This document shows, piece after piece, positions 47,628-57,010 of a DNA stretch of 64,000 bases. The translations under genes and the position numbers were made by a program. Origin of the DNA: a virus. Each line of letters begins with the position of its first letter. Position 1 is the stretch's first letter. The stretch is taken from positions 181,277-245,276 of IMG/VR virus record IMGVR_UViG_3300017971_000001; one strand, written 5' to 3'. The notes below the pieces were generated by a model that saw only the letters and a list, made by a program, of their open reading frames with translations, made no database searches and was not told the origin of the DNA.

Positions 47628-49205
47628 ATGAAGTGGAGAGGTCAGACTTTTGAGGGTGAGTCTTTCTACCTTCTTGGCTTGATAGCTGCGGACGGATACG
47701 TGGCGAAAGAAGGGGGAAGCAACCAAAGCAAGGTGTCGATCAACTGCGGCAATTCCGCCGGAGATCAAAAGTTCGCAAAGTATGTCGCCCGCTTGATTGA
47801 TTCAACGTGGGGGCAGAGATTCGGATTTTCATGCACGCTTCGCCATGTGGATCGGAGGCCGCCTCGCGTTCCTTACTGGGAGCCCCATTGCTGCTCCAGG
47901 TCCTTGGCAGGCGCCATTAGGAAATTTTGCGAAGGTCGAATCGGAACGTATTCCTGGCGAATCCCGCCCGCCCTCTTGAGGAGTCCTGGGCCTGAGCTTT
48001 TGTCTTGGATCCAGGGCTTCGCGGACGGAGACGGGACCGTATCCGTCAAGCCGCCCAAGAGGGAGGTGAGAATTTCAAGTGTGAACCGAGAGGGGATTGA
48101 AGATATCAGGCGCGCCCTGTCTCACTTTTCAATCAGCGCGAAAGTTTACGAGCACGATCGCGAGATCGAAAACTGGGAGCCCTCTATAAACATAGTCATT
48201 TGCGACCGCCGCTCGCTTGAGATCTACGCTCAGAAAATCGGATTCCGCCAACCCGACAAGAAGCGCAAGCTCGCCGAGGCGCTTGCGTCCTACAAGCGCG
48301 ATCATGCCAACCTACTTCGACATGAGGTCGAAGATCTGCTGCCCGAAGTGATCCGCAGGCGAGCATGCGGCGAGTCCTTCGCTGAGATCCAGGAGGCGCT
48401 CGAGCTCGCAACCGTCGAAGTTCCTAAGGGCATGCTCAAGCGCGCCGTTCGCTCTGCCAGGGGCAAGTGTGTCGTCTGCCTCAAGTCCCCTGCCACGCAC
48501 TCGATCCCCCGCGTGGTCCGAGGGCGGAGCGGCAAGTATGCCTGCGATCCGTGCCTGATCGAGCTCGAGCCCAAGGAGGAATGGGGCGAGGAGTTCGTCC
48601 AGCTGAAACTTCGAGAGGTTGCAGATTTCCTCGACGAGAACCATTACCTCGGGCGCCGCTCGAGCCGGAACGCGTTCGCGCTGCGGAACAAGCACGGCGT
48701 GCTCGTATTCTCCCGCAAGCCTCAGGCGAGCTCGCTCCCCCGTGACTGGCTCGAGCTCTCGCGCTGGTGCATTGTCTCGGACGACATGAACGCGGGGACG
48801 AAGCAGTGGTCTCGCGCCAAAGCTTGGCTTCGCGAGAACACCGAAGCGACGACCGTCGTCACCTACTCCGATCCGTCCCGGCACGACGGATCGCTGTATC
48901 GAGCGGCAGGGTTCCTTTGGGCTCCTTCTTCTCAGTTCCTGCTCAAGAACTTGTCGCTCACTGGGGAGCGTCACCCGGGCAAGCCTTACGTGGACAAGAA
49001 CCGCTGGGTCTACCCGCTTCGACCCGACGCCCGGCGCGCCGAGGCGCTGACGGTCCGTCACCCTTGGCTTTACAACAGCGACGAGCTCAAGTTCCTCTGC
49101 GACTGGCCGGAGCCGAAGTGGCGCGGTCGCGGCACTCGCTTCTCCGGCGGCGGCAAGGACTACCAGCGCTGGAAGGAGCTTCTCCAGGAGCGATCGAACT
49201 CCTAG
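47628..49205 (+). CDS. LAGLIDADG homing endonuclease fused to a Mom-like domain
   Basis: 525 residues from ATG 47628, preceded by AAGGAGG. Two LAGLIDADG helices, LLGLIAADG near residue 18 and IQGFADGDG near residue 128, identify a homing-endonuclease-type domain. From about residue 285 there is a zinc motif (CVVC...CDPC), then HYLGRR, LELSRWCIVSDDMN and VTYSDPSRHDGSLYRAAGF, the pattern of the phage Mom family (adenine-modifying, GNAT-like). The gene sits just after the capsid gene's terminator, a typical place for a mobile endonuclease. GC is lower at its 5' end than in neighbours, hinting at transfer of that part. Confidence 0.7.
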   Translation: MKWRGQTFEGESFYLLGLIAADGYVAKEGGSNQSKVSINCGNSAGDQKFAKYVARLIDSTWGQRFGFSCTLRHVDRRPPRVPYWEPHCCSRSLAGAIRKFCEGRIGTYSWRIPPALLRSPGPELLSWIQGFADGDGTVSVKPPKREVRISSVNREGIEDIRRALSHFSISAKVYEHDREIENWEPSINIVICDRRSLEIYAQKIGFRQPDKKRKLAEALASYKRDHANLLRHEVEDLLPEVIRRRACGESFAEIQEALELATVEVPKGMLKRAVRSARGKCVVCLKSPATHSIPRVVRGRSGKYACDPCLIELEPKEEWGEEFVQLKLREVADFLDENHYLGRRSSRNAFALRNKHGVLVFSRKPQASSLPRDWLELSRWCIVSDDMNAGTKQWSRAKAWLRENTEATTVVTYSDPSRHDGSLYRAAGFLWAPSSQFLLKNLSLTGERHPGKPYVDKNRWVYPLRPDARRAEALTVRHPWLYNSDELKFLCDWPEPKWRGRGTRFSGGGKDYQRWKELLQERSNS

Positions 49206-49383
49206 CAAACGCTCCCAACAAAGCAAACGCGCACTTGGAACTCGGTGGCAGGGCCAGGCAGGTCGTTTAGCCTCGAGATAGAGAACGTCTGCACCCGCAG
49301 GCAGACCGACAACTTCTCTTCTCTGGCGGGGCTCGTCGGTCCGCGGCGGGCCGGCGAGCGCCGCCGATTCCAAGGAGCACTCC

Positions 49384-50826
49384 ATGCCCGCTCACACGTC
49401 CACGGTCAGCCAGGGCTGGGGAGCCACGCACACCTGCGCCTACTGCCATGGCTTCGGCAGCATTCCGCCCCTGATTCGCGGCAGCGACGGGCGAATGCAT
49501 ATCAATCCCGACTACGAAATGGTGAAGCGGTTCCACCTCGCCGCTGAGCCGTTCGGGGAGACGCTCGGACCTGGCGAGTCGCGCACGTTCACGTTCACGG
49601 TTCCCGCCGAGGAGGAAGGTCTGGGCGACCTGCTGGTCAACGAGTTCTTCGCGCTCTACGAGCCCGAGGGGATCCGCAACGTCTTCGTCGACTTCCTCAA
49701 CCTGCAGACCGATCGCCTGTTCCAGAACGCGCCCGTCCCCACGACGCTGATCATGGGCAACGCGCACCTCAACACCTGCCTGCCCTGCTGTTTCCTGATC
49801 CAGGCGACCAACAGCCTGCAGGTTCGCGTGCGCAACGAAGAGTCGACCGACATTCAGGTTCGTCTCGTCGCCCGCGGCAAGCGCTTCCTGACTCGCGACC
49901 ACGAACTCCGCGCGCGCATGCTCCAGTACTGGAACATGCTCCCCAGCTACAGCTACTTCCTCACACTCGACGAAGAGGAGGTTGTGGTCCCTGCCGGAGA
50001 GACCGTCAGCGCGACCATGAAGGTTCCTGGCCACGGAGACTTCGAAGTCAAGTGGCCGCGCTGTGAAGTGCTGAACGCGGCGACGGGCGCGCAGGAGAAC
50101 GCCAACGGCATTCTGGTCACCGTCGCCGAAGGGATCGGTCGTCAGTGGCAGAGTGATCCGCTCCCGCTCGGCGCGTTCGTCGCGACACCGACGCTCGACG
50201 TGGCCGGGTTCCCGGGCGGGATCTACCGCGCTGCCAGCGCTGGCCACTGCCCCAGCTACACCCAGCTGTTCAAGCGAAACACGTTCGTCCGTCACACGTT
50301 CGAGAACACGAGCGGCACCGACCTGATCGTTCGTCTGACCTACGCTGGCTGCTTCCACCAGGTCGACGAGTGCCCGCCCGGACGCTCGATCGATCGGATC
50401 CGCAGTCTCGAGCCGACGATCGGTCCCATGCTGATCCCGCAGGGCGACTACTGCGCCCCGCAGCAGCAGTACTACCCCGAGGAGCCCTTCTACAACGAAG
50501 AGCCGATCTATCAGTCCCCTCAGGCTTCGGGCGGAATGCAGCCGCCTGCTCAGCAGCCGGGCGGGAGCGCGATCTTCACGACGGTCCCTGGCGGAGCGGG
50601 CTCGGTCCAGGCTGGCGGCCCCAGTAGCTACGTCCCCAAGTACTACGAGGCCGGCGGCGGCGGCATGGCCGTCCCTAAGGCTGAGATCGCCAAGGCGCAC
50701 GGCCTCAAGCCCGGCCAGGTTTACGCTCCCGGCTTCCGCGGAATGCAGGGCATGGGCGCTGGCCCTGTGATCCGCCGCGGGCCCTACGTCTGGGATCCGA
50801 TCGCTCGGACCTGGAAGCGAGGCTAG
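49384..50826 (+). CDS. two-barrel virion protein A, capsid/minor capsid candidate
   Basis: 480 residues, ATG 49384 with AAGGAG upstream. Two beta-rich halves (about residues 35-165 and 190-320) each show alternating strands; the first contains MGNAHLNTCLPCCF and RLVARGKRF, the second FPGGIYRAASAGHCPSY and RLTYAGCFH. The last 150 residues are Tyr/Pro/Gln/Gly-rich and end with GMQGMGAGPV. It is a paralogue of the next gene. The two-barrel plan recalls double-jelly-roll coat proteins but needs structure prediction. Confidence 0.6.
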   Translation: MPAHTSTVSQGWGATHTCAYCHGFGSIPPLIRGSDGRMHINPDYEMVKRFHLAAEPFGETLGPGESRTFTFTVPAEEEGLGDLLVNEFFALYEPEGIRNVFVDFLNLQTDRLFQNAPVPTTLIMGNAHLNTCLPCCFLIQATNSLQVRVRNEESTDIQVRLVARGKRFLTRDHELRARMLQYWNMLPSYSYFLTLDEEEVVVPAGETVSATMKVPGHGDFEVKWPRCEVLNAATGAQENANGILVTVAEGIGRQWQSDPLPLGAFVATPTLDVAGFPGGIYRAASAGHCPSYTQLFKRNTFVRHTFENTSGTDLIVRLTYAGCFHQVDECPPGRSIDRIRSLEPTIGPMLIPQGDYCAPQQQYYPEEPFYNEEPIYQSPQASGGMQPPAQQPGGSAIFTTVPGGAGSVQAGGPSSYVPKYYEAGGGGMAVPKAEIAKAHGLKPGQVYAPGFRGMQGMGAGPVIRRGPYVWDPIARTWKRG

Positions 50827-50829
50827 TCC

Positions 50830-52326
50830 ATGACGTTTCCAGTCGAACCGCCGGTGATCCTCGAGTACGGCATGGGGGACTGCCGGACGTTCATGAACAT
50901 TCCGCCCCTCGTCCATTGGGACGACGGGTCGACGTGTATCAACCCTGACTTCGACGCGGTGACCAAGTTCCACCTCGCCGCCAAGGGGATCGAGTTCGCG
51001 GACCGGAGTCTCGTGACTAACGTCACGATCAACCCCGGCGAGACGGTCGACTTTCAGCTGACCGTCGAGCGTGAGGAGAACGGCCTCGGGCACCTTCTGA
51101 TCAACGAGCTCCTGATTCTGACGAACCCTGAGGGCGCGACAGACCTGACGGTTCAGATCAAGTCGATCCAGGGCGACAGCACCTACATGAACGGGCCGAC
51201 GCCGATCACGCACGTGTTCGGCAACGCGCACCTCAACTGCTGCCTGCCCTGCCCGATCATGCTGTATCCGAATCAGACCTTGATCCTCAAGGTGACCAAC
51301 AATGAGGCCTTCTCGGTCTCGACTCGGATCACGGCCCGCGGCAAGCGGTTCATGCCCTACCACAACATGAGCCTGATCTCCGAGCTCGAGCGCTGCTGGT
51401 CCATGAACCCGAGCTCGCCCTACTTCGCGAGCTTCGACCAGGGCCCGATCACGGTTCCTGCCAATGGAACCGCGCAGGGGCAGATTACGATCCCCGGGGG
51501 CGGCTGGTTCCAGATCGAGTACATCCGCAGCACGCTCGGCTCAAGCGACTTGATCGTTGACGTGACCGAGGGTCGGATCGGCAAGCGCTACATGAACCGC
51601 CCGGTCCGACTGGGCCTCTATGCCACCGAGGACCTGCAGATCACTGGATTCCCGGGCAACCTGTACCGCGCAGCCTCGGCCTGCCACTGCCCGCCGGTCC
51701 AGCAGTTGGTTCGCGGAAACATTCGCATGATCCACGACTTCACCAACCCGACCGGCGCTCCGATCACGGTGAACCTCACCTATGTCGGCTGCTTCCACAA
51801 GGGGGTTGATATCTGCCCGCCGCAGAAGGACCTCGACCGCGTTCGCCGGCACCAGCACATGATCGACTGCTGCGGAGGCGAGCTCTTCCTGGACCTCGCA
51901 GACGAGGAGCCGTGCCCGCCCGCCTCTGTGCCCGCGTTCACTTCGGAGTATCTGAAGTTTGCGGAGGACGGCGAGACCCCCTTCCCACGTCCGCTTGAGC
52001 AGAACATGCCTGCGCCTGAGCCCGTGCCTCAGGTCAAGCAACTGTGGCAACCGGGGGACCACGGCGCGCCGATCTCGCCCATGCAGCTTCCGCCCGATCA
52101 GGCGTACGCGATCAACCATGCTGGCCGCCTCGCGGTCGTGCAGATCGATTCGCAGCGCCGCCCGATTCGCTACGTGCGTCCGGAAGAGCTCCCTATGGGC
52201 ATGGACGCCTCCTACTCCATGTATCGTGCCAACTTTGGGGATCAGGACCCTGAGTTCCGCAAGTGGCTCGCCTCCCAGGGGGGTGGGGTCAGCGGACTGG
52301 GTCAAGGTGAATGGGAGGCACTCTAG
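50830..52326 (+). CDS. two-barrel virion protein B, paralogue of A
   Basis: 498 residues. It aligns along its length with the previous protein: INPDFDAVTKFHLAA, FGNAHLNCCLPCP, ARGKRFMPYHN, FPGNLYRAASACHCPP and LTYVGCFHKG. The cysteines of these blocks are conserved in both, so metal or disulfide stabilisation is likely. The C-terminal 130 residues are a different low-complexity tail ending VSGLGQGEWEAL. Probably a second coat or vertex protein. Confidence 0.6.
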   Translation: MTFPVEPPVILEYGMGDCRTFMNIPPLVHWDDGSTCINPDFDAVTKFHLAAKGIEFADRSLVTNVTINPGETVDFQLTVEREENGLGHLLINELLILTNPEGATDLTVQIKSIQGDSTYMNGPTPITHVFGNAHLNCCLPCPIMLYPNQTLILKVTNNEAFSVSTRITARGKRFMPYHNMSLISELERCWSMNPSSPYFASFDQGPITVPANGTAQGQITIPGGGWFQIEYIRSTLGSSDLIVDVTEGRIGKRYMNRPVRLGLYATEDLQITGFPGNLYRAASACHCPPVQQLVRGNIRMIHDFTNPTGAPITVNLTYVGCFHKGVDICPPQKDLDRVRRHQHMIDCCGGELFLDLADEEPCPPASVPAFTSEYLKFAEDGETPFPRPLEQNMPAPEPVPQVKQLWQPGDHGAPISPMQLPPDQAYAINHAGRLAVVQIDSQRRPIRYVRPEELPMGMDASYSMYRANFGDQDPEFRKWLASQGGGVSGLGQGEWEAL

Positions 52327-53117
52327 TGGCCAGCAACATGCCCGGTTCGGGCGACCCTTTCTCGCGTGCCTACGCGGGCAAGGGCGGAGGCGGGGCTCGC
52401 AAGAAGTCCACCCCAAAGAAGAAGCCTGCTAAGAAGTCGGGCATGGGCAGCATGAACGACCCTTACGCGGGATACGTTCCTGGCATGGAGACGTGCCCGC
52501 CCCTGCCGACCCAGGCGCTTGAGGAGTGCCTGCGGTCCGCGGTCGATCTGCTGGAAGACACGCTCCAGATTTCGGATCTCGCGCCGTGGATCCACCCGCC
52601 CTACCGCTCGGCCTACTACTGCAAGGACGTGCGCGCCGTGGTCAGCACGACAGCTGGCGTCAACGCGGTGACGAACGCCTCCGGGATCGCGCTCGCGGCC
52701 GCGAACTCGACCTTTGTGGCGCTCACTCCGCTCGAAATGGAGAGCGCGGCCAAGCCGGTCACGATCTTCACGCTCAAGACGCCGACGAGCTCGGCGATCC
52801 GCGTCGCTTCCTGGGGAATCGCCAACCTGACAGGTCCGCCCGAGCAGGTCGAGATCCGGGTCAAGGCGGCCACGACCTACGGAACTCCCGGCCCGCCGAA
52901 TCCTGGGATCAGCGGGGCGCAGGTCAGCGACCACCAGCCGACCTTCTTCCTCATGCAGGGAGGTCAGGACCTAGAAGTTCAAGTGCGACTGCGCGACGTG
53001 ACCCAGGGCCCAGCGCTCCTCCGGTTCGGGATCTGCTACTGGGAGTATCCGATCTCCAAGCGCACGGACTCTCGCGACAAGACGCGCCTGCGCAGCGGCT
53101 ACGGAACGGGGTGCTAA
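52326..53117 (+). CDS. beta-rich virion-type protein with basic N-terminus
   Basis: 263 residues; GTG 52326 has GGGAGG eight bases upstream and overlaps the previous TAG. The N-terminus is Lys-rich (RKKSTPKKKPAKK) then GMGSMNDPYAGY; residues 85-245 are mostly strands ending RFGICYWEYPI. Likely a structural protein of the same capsid module. Confidence 0.55.
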   Translation: MASNMPGSGDPFSRAYAGKGGGGARKKSTPKKKPAKKSGMGSMNDPYAGYVPGMETCPPLPTQALEECLRSAVDLLEDTLQISDLAPWIHPPYRSAYYCKDVRAVVSTTAGVNAVTNASGIALAAANSTFVALTPLEMESAAKPVTIFTLKTPTSSAIRVASWGIANLTGPPEQVEIRVKAATTYGTPGPPNPGISGAQVSDHQPTFFLMQGGQDLEVQVRLRDVTQGPALLRFGICYWEYPISKRTDSRDKTRLRSGYGTGC

Positions 53118-53492
53118 GTGAGCTTCCTCAACAGCAAGGAAGTCGTCCCGATCTTTCTGGACGACCGAACCGGCGGATCCGGTCTTACCCCCGGCGAGAC
53201 GGTGACGACCGAGCTCTTTCTGGGGGGTATCCAGAACGGGCGGATCCAAGGCGACTTCTCTTCAAGTTCGCCCGGCGTCTTGACGATCGAGGCCGCGCCC
53301 GCGTTTCCGCTCGCGGCTTTCGGCAGTCCGGACAACCTGACCTACACGATCCCGCTGGACCCGGACCAGCCTAACTACCACTACGACTTCACGATCATTA
53401 TCGTGCTGCCGGCGATTCGGATCACGTTCCAAGATTCGGGTGCCGGAAGCACGTACTTCAGGGCCCGTGTAGCGGCTCTGCCACTTGGGTAG
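53118..53492 (+). CDS. small beta-sandwich-like virion protein
   Basis: 124 residues from GTG 53118, directly after the preceding TAA. Alternating strands (VVPIFLDDRTG, TTELFLGGIQNG, FTIIIVLPAIRITF) with no charged helices. Decoration or spike-base protein is plausible; family unknown. Confidence 0.55.
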   Translation: MSFLNSKEVVPIFLDDRTGGSGLTPGETVTTELFLGGIQNGRIQGDFSSSSPGVLTIEAAPAFPLAAFGSPDNLTYTIPLDPDQPNYHYDFTIIIVLPAIRITFQDSGAGSTYFRARVAALPLG

Positions 53493-53543
53493 TCGCTGCC
53501 AGAAGCAGCAACAGGAGGGGCTTCGGCCCGACAGGAGTTTGAC

Positions 53544-53996
53544 ATGGCTTTCGGAGGAACTCAGGCGAATCTCGCCGCCGGTGCGCGCACTGGTCAGTCC
53601 CGTTTCAGCATTCACGAGGTGACCGGCGTCACGCTCGCCGCTAACGCGGCCGCGTCCCCGGACCGCGCGAACGCTGACACTGGCGCTCTCACCACCAACC
53701 AGGGCGCGATCGACGCTGTCCCCGCCAACACCAACCAGCTGCTCGCTGGCTGGGGCCCCGGCGCGGACAACTGGACCCAGACCGACGTGGACGCGGTCAC
53801 CGCGCTCGCGCAGGACACGGGCGCCAACGTGACCAAGCTGGCGACCAGCAAGGCTCTCGTCGCGAACGTCAACCCCGCTCCCAGCGGCTCGACGATCAGC
53901 AACGAGAACTGCGAGGTCCTGGTCCACAACCTCGGCGCCGGCGCTGCTGACGCGGTCGAGGTCCGTCTGATTCTCGAGTCCACGCTGGTCCGCTAG
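53544..53996 (+). CDS. small Ala/Asn/Thr-rich virion-type protein
   Basis: 150 residues, ATG 53544 with AGGAG upstream. Low charge, Ala/Thr/Asn-rich repeats, ending in strands ([20 protein letters not shown]). The strong ribosome-binding site and composition suggest an abundant structural protein. Confidence 0.55.
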   Translation: MAFGGTQANLAAGARTGQSRFSIHEVTGVTLAANAAASPDRANADTGALTTNQGAIDAVPANTNQLLAGWGPGADNWTQTDVDAVTALAQDTGANVTKLATSKALVANVNPAPSGSTISNENCEVLVHNLGAGAADAVEVRLILESTLVR

Positions 53997-54024
53997 ACTC
54001 GAGTCTCAGAAAGTAGAGTCGGGT

Positions 54025-54681
54025 ATGACGATCTTCACGATCCCAGCAGGTCCTCCAGGCGCGACTGGTCCAACCGGTCCAGGTGGAGGCCCGCCCGGCC
54101 CTACGGGTCCGACTGGGGTCCAGGGTCCTACGGGCCCTGGCCCCGGAACGACTGGGCCAACCGGTCCCACTGGCCCCGGCGGCGGACCCTCGGGCGCAAC
54201 AGGCCCGACGGGTGCCGCGGGCGCCACAGGTCCCACCGGGCCTGGCTTCTCTTTCACAGTGGGCGCCGTGATTTCTCCGCCCGCGGGCGTGACCGCGATC
54301 TCGACGACACCGATCACTGACCCCACGACGGTCACGGTCAGTGACCCCAATGGCCTCCGATCTGGCGGTCGGATTGTGATCCCCCAGACGGGCGTCTGGC
54401 TGATCGTCCTCGCTGTCGCCGCGCGGAACTTTTCAACCGTCGGCAACAACGCGCTGATCGCCAGCATTCAACGCAACGGGGTGAACTTCAACGACGAGAC
54501 GATCAATATCGTCTCGAACGGGCTCGGCACCAACTTGATCGAGCAGAAGTGCGTGGTCTCCGCTCCGCTCAACTCGGGGGATCAGATCGGATCCAGGTTT
54601 GTTCTCGTCTCTGGAACCGGTGAACTCGTCGGCAGCGTCGGGCTTGGCGACACTCACCTCTCGGCTTACCGGATCGCCTAG
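54025..54681 (+). CDS. collagen-like fibre protein 1
   Basis: 218 residues. Residues 7-74 are Gly-x-y triplets dominated by GPT and GPTGP, with some GPP. The C-terminal 135 residues are a beta domain ([35 protein letters not shown]) resembling C1q/TNF-like trimer heads, which in collagen-like phage fibres nucleate the triple helix. Likely a virion surface fibre. A prolyl-hydroxylase-like gene lies at 61304. Confidence 0.7.
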   Translation: MTIFTIPAGPPGATGPTGPGGGPPGPTGPTGVQGPTGPGPGTTGPTGPTGPGGGPSGATGPTGAAGATGPTGPGFSFTVGAVISPPAGVTAISTTPITDPTTVTVSDPNGLRSGGRIVIPQTGVWLIVLAVAARNFSTVGNNALIASIQRNGVNFNDETINIVSNGLGTNLIEQKCVVSAPLNSGDQIGSRFVLVSGTGELVGSVGLGDTHLSAYRIA

Positions 54682-55463
54682 TGACCCTCTTCACGATTCC
54701 CAGACTCGGCGGCGGCGCGGGCGCGCCCGGCCCAACTGGCCCGACGGGTCCGGCGGGCGGCCCCCCTGGCCCAACGGGACCGCTGGGGCCAACGGGTCCC
54801 GGGCCTGGCGTGACGGGACCTACGGGGCCAACAGGACCCGGTCCCGGCGTGACCGGCCCGACGGGCCCGACGGGATCCGGCGCGGCGCTTCAGCCGCTGG
54901 TCGTCTACCCGAGTCAGGCGGCGAACGCAGGCGTTGGCGGCGGAGACACCGCGGCAGTCGTCTGGGGCGGCGCCGGTGTCGCCGCTTACGTCGGAGCGGC
55001 CTCTGGCTTCGGGCAGCCTGGCGACGGTTGGGCCGTCAGTATTTTCAACCCTCCTGGGAACCCCGCCACAAGCGAGACAGTCGTTCTGGAGACGGGCGGT
55101 GCCTTCACCGGCGCGATCATTGGCTTCCACCTGACACTTGCCGTTCCCAGTAACTTCACCGGCTTTCAGAGCAACGCAATCCAAATTGCGACTCGGAGCG
55201 TTGGCGGCGGCGGGACGACCAGCGTCCAACTCGATCTCTACGATCCGACCAACGACGGCTACCTTGGCACGCCCCAGGCGAGCGCCTCTCGTGCGCTTCC
55301 GACTTCGCTCGAGAACTCCTACACCGATCTCACGATCCTCAGTAGCTCGATCGTGAACTCCTTCACCCCGGGTGGCATGATTCACATTGCTTACCGCGTG
55401 GTCTCTACCACCGGTGCCACTTACGGCGCTGCCTTTTCGAACTTGCGGATCAATTGGCAGTAA
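54681..55463 (+). CDS. collagen-like fibre protein 2
   Basis: 260 residues from GTG 54681, sharing one base with the previous stop. N-terminus MTLFTIP is like MTIFTIP of fibre 1; residues 14-70 are GPT-type triplets; a different beta-rich head follows (residues 75-260). Paralogous stalk with a swapped head, as expected for receptor-binding or host-range fibres. Confidence 0.7.
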   Translation: MTLFTIPRLGGGAGAPGPTGPTGPAGGPPGPTGPLGPTGPGPGVTGPTGPTGPGPGVTGPTGPTGSGAALQPLVVYPSQAANAGVGGGDTAAVVWGGAGVAAYVGAASGFGQPGDGWAVSIFNPPGNPATSETVVLETGGAFTGAIIGFHLTLAVPSNFTGFQSNAIQIATRSVGGGGTTSVQLDLYDPTNDGYLGTPQASASRALPTSLENSYTDLTILSSSIVNSFTPGGMIHIAYRVVSTTGATYGAAFSNLRINWQ

Positions 55464-55535
55464 CGCACCTGCTCGAGTGGAAGGGCCAGCGATTCGTGCG
55501 AGGCTAGAAGGAGAGAAGAGAAGGGACTCTCCACC

Positions 55536-55976
55536 ATGCAAAGTACGATCTGCGGTCGCTGCACGCGTCACCCTCAGCAGCCTGTTCACATGCCGCTCTT
55601 GGTCCAGTTCAAAGTCCACGGGCACCCCACTTTTCGCTATCAATGCACTCGCTGCGGCGGGAAGGCGGACATTCAGTTCCGTCAGGGCCCTGACGGCAAG
55701 ACGTATGGCCAGCAGGTGAACCTCTCGGGTAACCCCAGGGAGTGGCTGCCTCAGCCTGTGAGCCCCAAGGATCAACTCGAGATCCCGGTCGCTTATACGC
55801 TCGGCAACGCGCCGGCGAACGCGCGCCGAACGGAGGTCGAGCCGCTCACGATCGAGACGGCCTACAGCCTCTTGCCTGGCGGGCAGCAGCGTGAGCTTGA
55901 TCCCAACGATCCGAGTCACCCGGCCAACATTCGTCGGCGGATTCAGCCGATCAACCCCCAGAAGGAACTCTTCTAG
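55536..55976 (+). CDS. zinc-ribbon protein
   Basis: 146 residues. CGRC near the N-terminus and CTRC about 30 residues later form a zinc ribbon; the rest is Pro/Gln-rich with few secondary-structure signs. Encoded among fibre genes; role unknown. Confidence 0.55.
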   Translation: MQSTICGRCTRHPQQPVHMPLLVQFKVHGHPTFRYQCTRCGGKADIQFRQGPDGKTYGQQVNLSGNPREWLPQPVSPKDQLEIPVAYTLGNAPANARRTEVEPLTIETAYSLLPGGQQRELDPNDPSHPANIRRRIQPINPQKELF

Positions 55977-55988
55977 GAGGCTCCGGTC

Positions 55989-56315
55989 GTGCCCTTCCCC
56001 GATCTGCAGTTGACCCAGGACCTGAACAAGGGTCCCGGCGGGACGAACGAGCTCTTCGCGGAGGGTGAAGGTGTCCCCGACAACGGAGACAACACGTTCC
56101 GGATCCCATTCCTCGACGCGGGGATCCTGCCGGAAAACATTGACGAGGATCAAATGAAGATCTTCGTCATTCCGGACCGTGTGACGACGGGCGTGACCGA
56201 CGCTTCCTTCGTTTCGCTCAGCGGCGACAAGCAGTTCATGACGATCAACTTTGTTCAGTCCGGCGCCGGCGTCGCGCGCGTCGTGGTCGAGATCACCCAC
56301 AGCGCCACGAGGTAG
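55989..56315 (+). CDS. small beta protein of the fibre region
   Basis: 108 residues from GTG 55989 (AGGAGG upstream). Strand-rich (MKIFVIPDRVTTG, FMTINFVQSGAGVARVVVEI). Probably a fibre accessory or decoration protein. Confidence 0.5.
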   Translation: MPFPDLQLTQDLNKGPGGTNELFAEGEGVPDNGDNTFRIPFLDAGILPENIDEDQMKIFVIPDRVTTGVTDASFVSLSGDKQFMTINFVQSGAGVARVVVEITHSATR

Positions 56316-56317
56316 CC

Positions 56318-57001
56318 ATGCCCGGCCCGATCTTCGTTTTCAGTGGCAATGTGGGCGGCGGAGGTTCCCCTCCGTCGTCGTTCTCTGCGTCCCTGACGCG
56401 CCTTTTCGGCTCCCCGTTCGAGATCGGCGCCCAGCTGATCAATCCCACGTTCACTGCGACCTACAGCCCGATCGGTACCGAGACGTCAGCGACACTTCAG
56501 GACAACGACGGCAACCCAGTCCAGAACGTGCTCGCCTTGCCAAACCCATTGACCATGCCGTTCACCTACCAGCGCGACACGATCGGCGGGTCGGTGACGT
56601 GGACGCTCAACGCGAGCGACGGGGTCAACAACGACAGCGATAACGTGAGTGCCACGTGGCTGCCGCGGGTCTATTGGGGCGTGGACGCGAACCCGGCGCT
56701 TGCGACGGAAGCGGATATCGAGGGACTTACCAACAACGGCCTGCAGTCGAACAAGGCGCTAAACTTCACCTTCAGCGCGACCAACGAATACGTCTACTAC
56801 GGTTTCCCGACGGCGTTTCCAGCCGCCCCGCTCGACTTCCAGATCGGGCCTTTCCCTGGTGGATTCATTCAACAGGTCGCGAGCGTGAACGTCACGGCGA
56901 ACACGCCCGGCGCTCCTGTGCTGACGTATCAGCTATGGCGATCGACCAACGCGCTCAACACTTCGATCTCTGGACCCCAAACGCTCGTCGTGAGCGCATA
57001 G
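56318..57001 (+). CDS. beta-rich fibre-region protein
   Basis: 227 residues, Ser/Thr/Asn/Gly-rich, low charge, strands throughout with an immunoglobulin-like flavour in the middle (SVTWTLNASDGVNNDSDN). Probably part of a surface fibre or spike. Confidence 0.5.
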   Translation: MPGPIFVFSGNVGGGGSPPSSFSASLTRLFGSPFEIGAQLINPTFTATYSPIGTETSATLQDNDGNPVQNVLALPNPLTMPFTYQRDTIGGSVTWTLNASDGVNNDSDNVSATWLPRVYWGVDANPALATEADIEGLTNNGLQSNKALNFTFSATNEYVYYGFPTAFPAAPLDFQIGPFPGGFIQQVASVNVTANTPGAPVLTYQLWRSTNALNTSISGPQTLVVSA

Positions 57002-57010
57002 GAGTAGGCA

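Noticed and set aside
49267-51363. 698-codon open frame on the - strand
   Set aside because: Antisense to the two paralogous two-barrel genes, whose mutual similarity proves they are the coding strand.
54678-56300. 540-codon open frame on the - strand
   Set aside because: Antisense to the second collagen-like gene and its neighbours; Arg/Gly/Ala shadow.
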